Source of the DNA: Ampelocalamus luodianensis
Lineage: Eukaryota > Streptophyta > Magnoliopsida > Poales > Poaceae
DNA: 64,000 nucleotides
NCBI GenBank assembly: GCA_036346255.1
Contig: JAYEVH010000143.1
Coordinates: forward strand, 222,196 to 286,195
Direction: 5' to 3'
The position numbers and the translations under genes were made by a program. Shown one piece after another: positions 44,601 through 55,004 of this stretch. The stretch's first letter is position 1, and each line of letters begins with the position of its first letter. The notes under the pieces were generated by a model. That model saw nothing but the letters and a program-made list of their open reading frames with translations, was not told where the DNA came from and did no database searches.

Positions 44601-47600
44601 GATCCAACTTGCCAACCGCTAGTCGGTGATCTCATACAAAACACACACATCAAACACCTTAGGAGGCACCTTGAACTCCCACGACCCAAAAGAAGTTCAG
44701 CTGGAGACCTCATCCCAATTATTCAAGACGGTATGCAATTGATGAGATACGCTGTCGTCATCACTGCCTCGCTCCACAATCCCTTTGGCATGTTCATCTA
44801 AAACATGAGTGAATGTGCTACCTCCAACAAATGTCGATTCTTCTTTTCAGCCACTCCATTCTGAGGTAGGATTCCTAAACAAGTAGTCTGATGAAGTATC
44901 CTCTTACGAGAGATACGCTGCAAACTCCTTGTTAACATACTCGATTCCATTATCTGCTCAAGAATCGAACCTTTGCATCAACTGAGTAGCAACCATCCTA
45001 TGAAAGTCCCGAAAACACCGAAGGACCTCGCTCTTGTGCTTCATCATATAAATCCAAGTCATATGAGTATAGCAATCATTAAATGTGACAAACCACTTAA
45101 AACCACTCACAGAAGTAACTGAGCACGGACCCCAAACATCCAAATGTATTAATATGAAAGGTTCATAACTCTGAAGACCAATGCTACTATATGTAGACCA
45201 TGCATGCTTTCCAAACTCACAAGCATCACACACAAATTTACTCTTGTCTACCTTTTTGAATAAATTAGGGTATAACTGACTTAAACTCTCAAATGATAGA
45301 TGTCCCAAGCAATGATGATGTAACAAAACTTCTCTCGATTCCTCCTATAGCCACAACCAATACCGCATCAACCTGATCAATGTACCATAGCCCATTACGC
45401 CTTATTCCAGTCCCAATCCTCTTTCTATTTCTCTTCTCCTGAAACAAACACGAATCCTCATCAAATGTGACAGTGCATTTGAATTGATGGATGATAGAAC
45501 TAACTGAAAGAAGATTGACTGGAAAGGAGAGAACATGCAAAACGAAGGATAAAGCAACGGATAGTGTGCACTCTACATATCCTACACTCTGAATAAGCTG
45601 GAAGGTTCCATCAGCTGTTTGGACAGTTTCAGAATGAGTATATGGGGTGTAAGATAAAAATGCACTAAGTGAACCTGTGACATGCTTGGATACCCCTGAA
45701 TCTATGATCCAATCAATATGAGTGCTTTTATGTGGATGCAAGTGCATATGCCTGAGTACCTTCGCCCACATGGGCGTAGTTTGCAAAGTTACCAAAGAAG
45801 GTGGAATCATGAGAAGTCTCCAATGCCTTTTCCTGCTGCCACTTCTCCCATTGCGTAGCTTGCTCGCCTATCAAAGTAACAGACGTGATCTCCTCTGTCA
45901 GGGTCATATTAGCCCTAGGGCTAGCTCGGCCCCTTCCTCGACCTCGACCTCTACGACCACCACAACCTCCACCTCGGCATCGGTAATCTCCAACTTGGCC
46001 TCCACGACCACCGCGACCTCGACCTCGACCTCCATACTGTGGAGAAGAATAAGCACGGCTCAGATGTTTTCTCATCCCACAGTTGTAGCACTCCCTATCA
46101 TCTGGTATGGCCTATGCGGATCTGACCGGATTGTTGTCCCCTATTGCTCGTAGTTGAACCTCCTCCTGCACCATAGCTGAAATAGCCTCCTCCATAGCAG
46201 GCAAGTTTGCCAAGTGAAACATGGCAACCCTTCTACTCTCAAACTTTAGGTTCACTTTAGAGTCGTAACTGTCACTTCACCACCTCAATATCATCACAAA
46301 GACATGTTAACTGCAGTGGATCGTAATGATCTAAATCTGCCCATAGTTGCTGGAGATCACTACCATACTCTTGGACGGTCTTCTCCTGTTTCAGGGCCAC
46401 CACCTTGCCTTGGACCTCCACCATCATCATCACATTTCCTGCCCCAGAGTACATATTGCTTAGCGTCTTCCACATCGCCGGTGCACTCTGCATTATCTTC
46501 ACCATCCGAGCGATGGATAGAGACAACGAAGTTAGCAACCAAGCTACCACCACAGAGTTGGTGGTGTTCCACATCCTCCAATTCATGCTCTCCTTGTCTG
46601 CAGGCTCAACATAAGTCTCCCGCAGGTAGTGCTCCACCCCCTTCGTCCTCAGAATTAGCTGGGCCCTTCTAGACCAACTCAGGTAATTCTTACTTCTTTC
46701 CAACTTTACATCATTCGGTATCAGCTCCAGCTTTAAGTCAGATGACCCTGCACCAGCCCTCGGACCTATCATACCCACCGCAAAGAGGTCCTATAACATG
46801 CTTCTCATGTCACCTTGAGTTACTAGTGGGGAAGTAGTCTCAACAACTGTCTTCATGTTCTCTTCTACCGCCCTCATTGCAGCTTCTTCCTCCTTCCTCG
46901 CAGCCTCAATTTCCTCAGAGGTCATCTTCTCAAACAACCAGAGTAATGCCAATCACTATCAAGATATGCCACGCGTATCTCCCACGAGTACGGCAATTCT
47001 TCACGCATCAATGTTCTGCCGAACCTCGATGATTGCCTTCACGGTTACCCAAATCATGCAGATCCAACTTGGAACAGAACATGACCCTTTTTTCCTTCAA
47101 ACAGAACCTTTTTTTTCTTCCTTTCTTCCCACCGACACGGCTTCCTCCCTTCCTCCCGATTCTTTTTCTTCCTCGGTTCCTCCACCGACACGACTTCCTT
47201 CCTTCCTCCTGATTCTTTCTTCCTCCACCAAAAGAGGCGAGGCGGCGACTAGAGGCGATGACGGCGACGATGGGCGGCGGCGGCAGATCAGGTGTGAGGG
47301 GCGGCAAGGGCGAGCGATGGCAGCGACCAGAGGCAGCGATGCCGGTGTTGCTTTGTCGGACCAAGCGTGCCCGAGCGTTGGATCTACTCCCAGCGCGGCT
47401 TTGTGCTCACGCGCGAGACAGGCGACACACCATGCGGCGGGCTCGCGCCCACGGGCGGCAGCGCGCAGCCGCGAAGGCGAGACGACGAGGACGATGACGA
47501 ACGGTGGCGGCGGCGGCTGAGGTAAGGGGTCAGTTTCGGTGGTGATGGATGGCTTTGATACCACGTACAATTTTGGGGATTAATTGTGTGTTGTCCCACA

Positions 47601-50600
47601 GGACCCCACACTCTTTATTTATAGTCTCAAGATACAATCCGATTCTAACACAACTTCTATATTAGACTCTAACACGAACTCTCTAACACGGACATCATTA
47701 ACTGCCGCTATCATAAATAGAAGCAAATGTACAGAATGCTTATTTTCCTGAGCAGTTTCTGGTTTATAACATTTATTAAGGTAGCACAGCGGAAGAATAA
47801 ATAACACTTACCTTTTCAAGAGGGTACACAGTCTTGTTACAAACTACACAGTTCTCCTGTGTGCCGACAAACATGCTTGAGAATCTGCTGTTTTGCTGGC
47901 CCTGCATGTTGGAGAAATATAAAGGAGGAAATGAGGATAAATTTTGTGTACATGCAGCATCAGCCAAACAATTTAGATACTAGGCACATGCTTAAACCAC
48001 ACAAAAGGCGTGTCTCGGAAAACCTCAGAATACCTTATGTCCATTAGTTTTTTCTGATTTAGCTGATTTTGCCACACCTGACATAATGCAGGAACATTGC
48101 CAAATTTAGGGAACAGCACTAGAAATTACTAGAAAACATAAAGAGATCCAGCCCAATTGATTTAGTTTTGTTTGCCGTACCTTCAAAACTTTTGTCCAAA
48201 CTGCCAGTCGATTTTAGTATCTGGTCATAGTGAGGTTTGCAGTACAGAACACCTTCGATGGAACAATAGTTACTAAACTGCAGAAACAAGAATCAGAAGA
48301 ACAAAGTTAGTTGCAGTGTTAGTTTGATTAGGTCTCACAGATGCAACTTCAGCTGCAAACAGAACAGGATAGTACCGGTACCAACTAGTATGATGTAGCA
48401 TGAAAGAATCAGTACGATCATTATTGCTCTCAACAAAATTATAAGTTCTTAATAGAGCTGTAGACTATACCAACATATCCTGTCAAGGAATAATGTAAGG
48501 AAAGCATGTCTGATCTGGTACTGAAACGGTATCAGAACCTAATATTGTCTTGCACTGTATTATCAGTTGATTGTGTCAACTTCCTTCATGAATTATGATA
48601 GCTAGGAATTGTTTTTGTGTTCTCCGAAAAAATCTGTACGGGCCCTAAAAAGGTGATGGGTTAAGGGGTCCATCCCCACCAAACCATTAGTTACCCACAT
48701 GTGTTGTACTGCGTGCAGACTTCTTTTACGCAAGGCAAGTACAAAGAAATCAACATACAGTTAAACCAATATGGCACATCAATATGCTATGAAAATGGAT
48801 TCCTCGAAAAAATAGTTAAATGCATATTATATTCATGACACCTTTAGGACAGCAAGATTTATGCCATGGCATCATTCTATGTTATTTTCAAGAGGCAGAG
48901 TTATCATAAGGTACTAATCAACAGGTAGATGTCTACTTGCTGAAGATATTAGAGTTTAGGTAAGAATTCAAATCGTGTGCGAGTTGTGTTAAAGTAAGAC
49001 AGTAATATTTAGCACTATAAATAAAGGGTATGAGGATCCCAAGAGGGACACACAATTATTCTCTAAATCCTACATGGTATCAGGAGGACCAACATGAGGA
49101 GGAGAGGAGGAGATGCGGTGGGGTCGGACTGACCAAGCCGATCGGCGCTGGGATCCTGAGAGGAGATGAGGAGGTGGGAAGAGATGAGGTGGGAAGAGGA
49201 AGAAGCTGAGAAGAGGAAAGGAGAGCCGTGCGTGCGGGAAGAGAAGAGAAGGAGAAAAGAAAAATAGGGAAGGGAAGAAAAAGAAAGAAGATCTGGTGTG
49301 GATCCAGATCGGTGGGGGATTTGGTGTGGATTCAGATCGGTGGAGGATCTTTTGTGGTCGAGGTGGATCTGGTGTGGATCTAGATCGGTAGAGGATCTGG
49401 TGTGGTCAGGTGATCTAATGTGATCTGGTGTGGCAGGATCTGGTGTGACTACGTGTACTGTGTTGGGGAAAGGAGAGAGATGATGATGTGTTTGTTATTT
49501 TGTTGAGTGTTCTTGCTGCTGGCTTGGTGGTGGAGTTTTCTATTAGGTTGTTGCTGATTGCTATGGTGGAAGTTAGTGATGGTGGTGGAGGAAGTTAGGT
49601 GGTGACAATATCGAATGTTACGACGGAAGGCATAAAAGATAGGGGGAGAAGACTTCAGGTGGTGACTTTGGTGGTTGTGCTAATGGTGGAATTGGTGGTG
49701 GTCTCAAAGGTGGTGTTGACGTTGGTATTAGTAGCAAAGGAGCTCTTTGGATTTGGTACTAGTACTAGTAGGGGAGGTGTTTGTGGTGGTAAGTATTGGA
49801 TGGTGGTGATGAGTCCGATGGCGGTGATGAGCTCGACCAAATCCAGTGAAACAGTTCATATCAGTAAGTTGACCAACAGAAAGAAGATTTATAGATAGCT
49901 GAGAAATAAAAGACACAATAGGTACAGAGAAGCGGGATGTCGCGAGAATGCCCCGATGGGTGATAGAGCAAGGTGTACCATCAGCAGTGTGAACATATGC
50001 AGCATTAGTCACGAGCCTACGAGCAACAAGCTGAGAGCTGTCCGATGTAACATGAAAGGAGGCACCCGAATCCAAAACCTAAGGATGAGCAGCACTAGGA
50101 GCAGAAGGTGCAACTAAGGTCATAGAAGACACTGATCCAGAAGTCACAGATGTGGATGTGGCGAAGCGATCGCCCGAGAAGTGCTCGGGAGGCCCGAGAG
50201 GTGCTCCATGACGACGATCAAATGGTCGCATCTAGCACGATAAGCAACAAGTCGATTCGATATAACTTGAAGCACTTGTCAACATGATGACAAGTCCTCT
50301 TGCAATGAGAACATATGAACACTCTGTGGGTGTCACTTTGATAGATCCATATCATTGTGTGAGACCCAGGACAGCATGTGGTGAGAAACCTGAGGTAGGC
50401 ATAAGGGAATGAAGACGAATCTCCTCTGCAATCAAACTAGAGAGCACCTCAGTCAAAGTCGGTGGAGTGATATAGTTGAGCAACTGAGTACGAACAGGCT
50501 CAAACTCTAATCGAAGCCCCATCACAAACTGATACATGAGCGTCTGATGAGCATACTCATCTTTGGCAAGACAAGATCGACAAGCAACAAGAGCCTTTCT

Positions 50601-52897
50601 GTCATCGACTTTAGAGGACCAGCGATATGAGTGAAAGCACTGTAATATTCCTCTACTAATTGATCATGCTGCTGAATACTATAAAGGTTCTTGAGCAATG
50701 TGAAGCGAAGAGTACCACTGGACTGAACATATCTCTTCTCAAAGTATGTCCACATCTGCTTGGTTGAAGTATGATACTCAAGACTTATCCTCAAGAAGAC
50801 ATCAACACTCAAAACAAGACCAGTCATGACACAATCATCCTTTTTCTACCAAGCCTTTACTGCCTCAACATCAACCTTGTTCGGATCAGGAGGATCGTCA
50901 GTCAAGTGAGAGGCCAAGCCATAACCCCTAAGAGTAGTCTTGACTGACAAAGCCCATGCTCGGTAATTCAACCCATCGAGCTTGATGTCTATGAACACTA
51001 GAGATGAACTACCTCCAAACATTCAATGATTTCGCCATCTTGATTTTCCACAACCAAAGAGAAGCAATCAACAAAGAGCAAGCAATCAACAGAGCACCAC
51101 AGAGCAATACCAATCAACACAGAGAGCAAAGAGTACCACAGAGCAAAGTGCAGAGGCGCACTGCACCAATCAACACAAACGTCAAAGCGAGACCAATCAA
51201 CACGAGATAACATAGATAGAAGTAGTACTGCAGAGCAAGAGTGTCATGGATCCAAGCGCAAGATGGAGAGGGCAACCGAGCGAGCCCGAAGCAGAGAAAG
51301 ACACCCACGGCGCGGAGTACCCCAGCTGGCATAGATCCAGAGCAACCGAGCGAGCCCGGCGAAAGAAGACATCCACAGCGCGCGGTACCGGCAAGGCGCA
51401 GATCCGAGACAAGACGACACCCACGCGCGCGAAATACCCCGACGGCCAGATCCGAGACAAGACGGCCGGCGTAACGCCGAGCGTGAAAGATGAGGCCGCT
51501 GTGTGCCCGATCTAGTACGGCTCCGAGCAGAGGAGGATCCACACCGCGCAGATATTGCGAGGAGGCGGTGGAAGCGATGTATCGTCAGGCGAACGAAGAT
51601 GTGTCGTCCAGCGAGCTCGTTGACGAGCGAAGAGGATATCGATCTTTGGACAAGCGAAGGTTGCGAGTGAGGCGAGAAGGAAGTGTGGCGCCAGCCCGCC
51701 GCCCGAGCGAAGAGATCTCGATAGCAGCAAACGACGGCGGTGGAGTCAAGGGCTAGGGTTAGGGTTGAAGAGCTCTAATACCATGTTAGAATTTGGAAAG
51801 TGATTTTGCTATTCACAACTATGCAGCTTATTCATTGATTGAGAGATATATATAGACAATGTTACATGGGCCTCATGGGCTACATGGGCCACATGGGCTA
51901 GAGAGGGAGAGAGAGAATGTACAACACTATCATTCTTAACATATTTAACCGGAATACGACAAAATTCAAGCTACATTTTGTAAAAATGCACGGAATGGAG
52001 TGATAACTGTATGTTGTAGTAACAAATTGGGAAAAGAAACTTCATAACGATTAACGTGTAAATCTGAAATCACACATGCTCAGAATATCTTGGGGGGAAT
52101 GCATCACCATGATATTTTTTCGTCATGGGATGCCACTTTCCCATGTAGTTGTAAGGCAAACATTTATTGATATCGCACCCGTAATGAACCAACAATATCC
52201 GGTTTACTCTGAGCCCATGAAGAAAAAAACGCTTCAAGATATTGTTTTCTTGACGAGAGAAAAAAAATGCTTCAAAGAAATCTCAAGCTGTGTGGTATTC
52301 ATTTGCATTTCGTGATGCGTTGTGGGTTCACTATCACATAAGAACAAGCTGCAGAGGTACAATGGAAAATAACTCATTCCATGCGCTAATCCTGCACGGC
52401 TCACTGGAAATAACGCAACCTAACTTCTCAGATGGTCAAGAAAGCCACGACAAGCATAACAACTAAAGCTTCATTTGAACAATTTGAAGCAAGGACAGTA
52501 AGCAAGATATGAAACTCATGTAGTAAGTACTCTAGTAAAGCTCACAATAATAGTTCGAATCACAAAAGCATAGTAACAGAATCATAGCACATGTCCTACT
52601 TTCTAGCCTGTTCCACTGTAGTCAAGAGCACAAAGAAAAAATAGGAACAGTGGAACTGTTGCTTCGCAAGATTCTGGTCAAGGGGGAAGGAAGAGAACTA
52701 ATTGAGCAGAGGAAAATAAAAGCAAGGGAGACAGGGAGACAGTGAGGGACCTGGAGGGTGCTCTTGCAGTGGTGGCACCGGAAGCAGGGGCGGTGGTAGA
52801 CGCGGCCGTCGGCGGCGAGCTCCTCGACCGGGTACACCGTCCTCCCGCACGAGGCGCACTTCTGCGTGGTGCCGCCCCACGCCCCCACCCCAGCCAT
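38338..52897 (-). CDS. Two-LIM-domain protein with a giant repetitive C-terminal tail
   Basis: Five exons with GT/AG borders: 52751-52897, 48181-48277, 48034-48077, 47812-47901 and 38338-41816. LIM1 has zinc ligands Cys14, Cys17, His35, Cys38, Cys41, Cys44, Cys62 and His65. LIM2 has Cys114, Cys117, His135, Cys138, Cys141, Cys146, Cys162 and His165. The exon layout, the linker and the SHGGCTLSPSN signature are those of plant WLIM/PLIM proteins, which bind and bundle actin and can act in the nucleus. Those proteins are usually about 200 residues; this one would be about 1,285. Everything after residue 170 is a low-complexity repeat rich in Glu, Pro, Ser and Lys. The start ATG at 52897 gives the usual short leader before LIM1. 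One base is missing near 40488, splitting the last exon into two frames (40458-41690 and 38338-40614). Introns 1 and 4 are filled with copia elements. Confidence 0.87.
41817..42273. other. Intron 4 of the LIM gene, 3' part
   Basis: AT-rich intron sequence between the acceptor of exon 5 and copia C. No repeat end or RNA gene is visible. Confidence 0.7.
42279..42400 (-). repeat. 3' LTR of copia C (122 bp)
   Basis: On the minus strand it starts TGTTGGAGAG, right after the polypurine tract, and ends AAAATTCTACA. It pairs with 47564-47688. Confidence 0.92.
42381..43016 (-). pseudogene. Copia C RNase H region
   Basis: Two frames. 42789-43016 gives NRYMHDLRIGHMDAVYRILRYLKSS and YCDADWASSVDDRRSTSRYCIF, with the first Asp residues intact. 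42381-42767 gives STAEAKYRAMALSVSE, LHCDNKSTINIANNP and RTKHVEIDRFFIKEKL. A stop lies between them at about 42768-42790. This copy is better preserved than copia A. Confidence 0.88.
43050..43890 (-). pseudogene. Copia C reverse transcriptase
   Basis: 43630-43890 gives ALQKNKTWDLVPLPVGKRAVG, then CKWMFTIKQTPEGK. 43213-43611 gives NAFLHGDLQEEVYMEIPSGFE, SLYGLKQPPRAWFDRF and the catalytic Tyr-Ile-Asp-Asp in TVYIDDIVITGDD near 43340-43380, followed by KDLGPLDTFLGLR. Frameshifts near 43620 and 43210 break the domain, but the catalytic core is intact. Confidence 0.9.
44460..45810 (-). pseudogene. Copia C protease, GAG-pre-integrase and integrase
   Basis: 45289-45810 holds the protease: DWIIDSGVSKHVTGS (catalytic Asp-Ser-Gly), the ADGT motif and LLSVSSIIHQFKC. 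44958-45326 holds HHHCLGHLSFESLSQL, KFVCDACEFGKHA (zinc finger) and the first integrase Asp region FVTFNDCYTHMTW (Asp kept after Asn). The second Asp and Glu regions at 44800-44950 are broken by small indels. The same order is seen in copia A at 7540-20490. Confidence 0.85.
46050..46778 (-). pseudogene. Copia C gag
   Basis: 46272-46778 is a 168-codon frame of the UBN2 / retrotran_gag type: LERSKNYLSWSRRAQLILRTKG, AWLLTSLSLSIARMV, MWKTLSNMYSGAGN and QEYGSDLQQLWADLDHY. It starts at MGMIGPRAGAG near 46778. A stop at 46272 is followed by a zinc-knuckle remnant ECYNCGMRKHLSR near 46060-46100, in which the last cysteine position reads Tyr, and then a Gly/Arg-rich stretch. Confidence 0.85.
47564..47688 (-). 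repeat. 5' LTR of copia C (125 bp)
   Basis: On the minus strand it starts TGTTAGAGAG and ends AAAATTGTACG, where the partner ends CTACA. The primer site lies directly inside. A TATAAATAAA box on the minus strand lies near 47612-47622. Confidence 0.9.
48278..48937. other. LIM intron 1, part next to exon 2
   Basis: AT-rich intron sequence with no coding frame. Short matches to TACCGG and GGTAC motifs near 48375 and 48515 may be MITE debris, but I cannot define ends. Confidence 0.5.
48938..49600 (+). mobile_element. Copia LTR and leader fragment on the plus strand
   Basis: 48938-49074 looks like a 137-bp LTR related to copia A and C (CACTATAAATAAAGG box, GGGACACACAATTATT near the end, ending CCTACA). 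It is followed directly by a shortened primer site TGGTATCAG (49075-49083) and a purine-rich leader. No gag or pol frame follows on this strand, so only the left end of an element remains. It lies in LIM intron 1, antisense to the gene. Confidence 0.65.
49289..49450. repeat. Minisatellite around GGATCTGGTGTGG
   Basis: About six degenerate copies of a 25-35 bp unit reading roughly GATCTGGTGTGGATCCAGAT, with GATCGGTGG between copies. It lies in the leader of the copia fragment. Confidence 0.8.
49830..50075 (-). pseudogene. Copia E protease fragment
   Basis: The frame starts MDSGASFHVTSDSSQL, the copia protease active site, then VHTADGTPCSITHRGI and QLSINLLSVGQLTD. After CFTGFG the match stops and the sequence becomes simple repeat. 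Confidence 0.85.
50352..51030 (-). pseudogene. Copia E gag
   Basis: 50522-50827 gives STKQMWTYFEKRYVQSS, LLKNLYSIQQHDQLVEEYYSAF and IAGPLKSM; 50352-50537 gives YQFVMGLRLEFEPVRTQLLN and PPTLTEVLSSLIAEE. These are consecutive parts of a copia gag of the retrotran_gag_3 type, separated by a frameshift near 50530. The N-terminus continues in broken frames to about 51030. Confidence 0.82.
51784..51941 (-). repeat. 5' LTR of copia E (158 bp)
   Basis: TG...CA ends, a TATATATAT box near 51849-51857 and repeated CATGGGC units (51866-51900). It is followed on the minus strand by the primer site. Confidence 0.82.
51942..52750. other. LIM intron 1, part next to exon 1
   Basis: Unique-looking intron sequence. 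The short ORF at 52076-52315 has no recognisable domain. No repeat ends or RNA genes are visible. Confidence 0.6.
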
Positions 52898-53087
52898 CCC
52901 CTCCCCACCGTCGCCGGGCGCAGCCCCCTGCTCCTCCGTCCTGCTCTGCGCTCTTCTCGCCCCGCGATAGCTTGTGGGAGAAGAATCGGAATGGAGGAGG
53001 AAAGAAGAAAAGAAGAAGGCGATTGATGGGTGGGATGATTAGTGAAGGTGAACGCGGCGGCAGCACAGAGGGGGACTGGGGAGGCTC
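52898..53087 (-). promoter_or_regulatory. Probable 5' UTR and core promoter region of the LIM gene
   Basis: Pyrimidine-rich on the minus strand, directly upstream of the LIM start codon, as in many grass 5' UTRs. No clear TATA box is visible. It borders the 300-bp duplication. Confidence 0.4.
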
Positions 53088-53683
53088 GGCGAATAACGAA
53101 CGGCAGCGCAGACGGGGAGCGGAGTTGGTGCGGTGTGCGCTCCTGCCAACTTTCTTCAAAAAGGAGGGAATTGCTACGGCCACCACCGAATCAGGCACTT
53201 GCTGGGGGACATCAAGCGATTTTATTCTTGGATGAAGAGCATACAGGGTTAATTTTTTACATGTTACTGGAAATTCTCAAAATCTCTAGTTGTGTCCCTG
53301 ATATGTGGATCTGACTATATATCAGCGACACAATGAATGATATATAAATGATGGTACAAGCTTTTGATGGAAAATAAGTAATTGTCTGGCGAATAACGAA
53401 CTAAGCAACGCAGACGAGGCGGAGTTGGTACGGTGTGTGCTCCTGCCTACTTTCATCAAAAAGGAGGGATTTGCTACGACCACCACTGAATCAGGCACTT
53501 GTTGGGATATCAACCGAAATTTATTTTTGGATGAAGAGAACAGGGTTAATTCTTTACATGTTACTAGAAATGTTCAAAATATCTGGTTGTGTCACTTATA
53601 TGTGGATCTGCCTACATGTCATCGACATAATGAGTGATATATAAAGGATGATACAAACTTTCGATGGAAAATAAGTAATTGTC
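53088..53683. repeat. Tandem duplication of 300 bp upstream of the LIM gene
   Basis: Unit 1 is 53088-53387, unit 2 is 53388-53683. Both start GGCGAATAACGAAC and end AATAAGTAATTGTC. The units differ by scattered changes and small indels, so the duplication is not very recent. Unit 1 reaches to within 200 bp of the LIM start codon. Confidence 0.95.
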
Positions 53684-53939
53684 CTAAACATATATGATGT
53701 TACAGACAAGAGAAATAGAGCCTTCTTTTAAGTCTAGTTAAGTTTCTTTAAGACCAAGAGCATAATAACAGTATTGAACTGACATGGTAACAATCACATT
53801 GTAAGCAACTATACAGGAAGTCCAGTGTTTGATTGGTCGCCAATGACGTTGCCTACTATAAGACGCTCGTGTTTGCACAAAGATAAGCGACAAGGTCCAG
53901 CGTAGTGTTCAAAACAAGCGAAAGAAACTTAAGCTTTGG

Positions 53940-54345
53940 GACAATACTTGTTAATACCATTCCGAGGTCATACCGATTTAGCTCTTAAAATAGTACATTC
54001 CGTACCGGTCTATATCGATATACCATTGCGGAGTTTAATATAATAATATATATTTATAAGTATACATATGTTTAATTATATGTACACTAAATTTCTGTAA
54101 TATTATTCTAAATACATAATAATAGGATCAAATATAACATATACTTCAATGAGTTCAATAGCGAGATTTTCAATTCCACCAAGATGACTAGTATCGAGCA
54201 AGATATGGCGAATTGACCGCATCGAGTGGTATGACTGATATTGACCGATATCGAGGCGATGACGAACACATACCTACTCTGTACCGTTTTAGGTGGTGAA
54301 ATGATACATACCGGCTGGTACCGGAACGGTATTGACAAGTTTGTC
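53940..54345. mobile_element. MITE-like element, 406 bp
   Basis: The left end GACAATACTTGTTAATACC and the right end, reversed, GACAAACTTGTCAATACC form imperfect terminal inverted repeats of about 25 bp. TTGG flanks both ends (53936-53939 and 54346-54349), possibly a target duplication. The inside is AT-rich. The family is not recognised. Confidence 0.5.
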
Positions 54346-54631
54346 TTGGATACCAACAAAAATGAGAAATATTTCTACTTTTCAATCATTGCGGTCAGTT
54401 CAGAGGTTTGGGTAAAAGTCCTTACATTAATTTTTCTAATCTTTTGAGTATTTAAACAAGGTGTGAGCTGCAAAACTTTCCAAATTATGAGCTTTTCGAC
54501 GAGTTTAGGCCTGGGTTGTAGTGGTGGGAATATAAGAGGAAAAGAAAACTCAAGGAGCATGACCCATGTTTTTGTGGTAAGGATGTTAATGGAATATGGA
54601 ATATATTCATGTGTTTACAAGCTAAAATAGT

Positions 54632-55003
54632 ATATTTACTACTTAAAAAGAAGGAAGTGGTGATGATGGTGATCATATCATCTCCCTCCCAATTCTCCTT
54701 CCACAACCCTAAAAAATATCTAACAAAAAAAAAAACAGAACCGGAAACCACCCCCAACAAACAAATTAACTTATCCCAACAACCTCCCCCTGCTCTCAAA
54801 AATTTGACCAGGCGTGGCAGCGACATCGAGGGCGCTGTGTATGCCGAGCATGGCAGTGGAGGTACAACACGGCCAAGGCGGAGCTCGACAAAGCGCAGCG
54901 GCGAAGCTGAGGGCACAAAGTAGACTGAGCCCGCCGACAATGACTTGATGTTCTGGGTAATATTAATTTTCTTATCCGTAGCAAGGCACGGGTGTTAAAC
55001 TAG
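54632..55003 (+). mobile_element. Helitron-like fragment with 3' end
   Basis: The right end shows a stem of CCGT (54976-54979) and ACGG (54988-54991) around AGCAAGGC, then GTGTTAAACTAG and a T, as in plant Helitron 3' ends (hairpin followed by CTRR before host T). A weak 5' end may be the TTTACTACTTAAAAAG stretch near 54632. No Rep/helicase frame is present. Confidence 0.45.
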
Positions 55004-55004
55004 T

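Larger units (their letters stand above)
42279..47688 (-). mobile_element. Complete Ty1/copia element C inside LIM intron 4
   Basis: A 5.4 kb element with short LTRs (122 and 125 bp) and near-matching target duplications (TGGAC at 42274-42278, CGGAC at 47689-47693). Order on the minus strand: 5' LTR, primer site TGGTATCAAAGCC (47551-47563), GC-rich leader, gag, protease, integrase, reverse transcriptase, RNase H, polypurine tract GAGGGGGAG and 3' LTR. Its protein motifs and LTRs are the same family as copia A. It has the same orientation as the LIM gene. Confidence 0.93.
49830..51941 (-). mobile_element. Copia E, 5' half only
   Basis: On the minus strand: 5' LTR (51784-51941, starts TGTTAAGAATG, ends AATTCTAACA), primer site TGGTATTAGAGC directly inside (51772-51783), a GC-rich leader, gag (50352-50827), and the protease start (49830-50075). 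Integrase, reverse transcriptase, RNase H and the 3' LTR are missing. It breaks off near 49830 in simple GGTGGT sequence. It is a different family from A/C and D. Confidence 0.82.

Noticed and set aside
46855..47520. 221-codon plus-strand ORF
   Set aside because: It lies antisense in the gag start and leader of copia C, which is fixed by LTRs, primer site and gag order.
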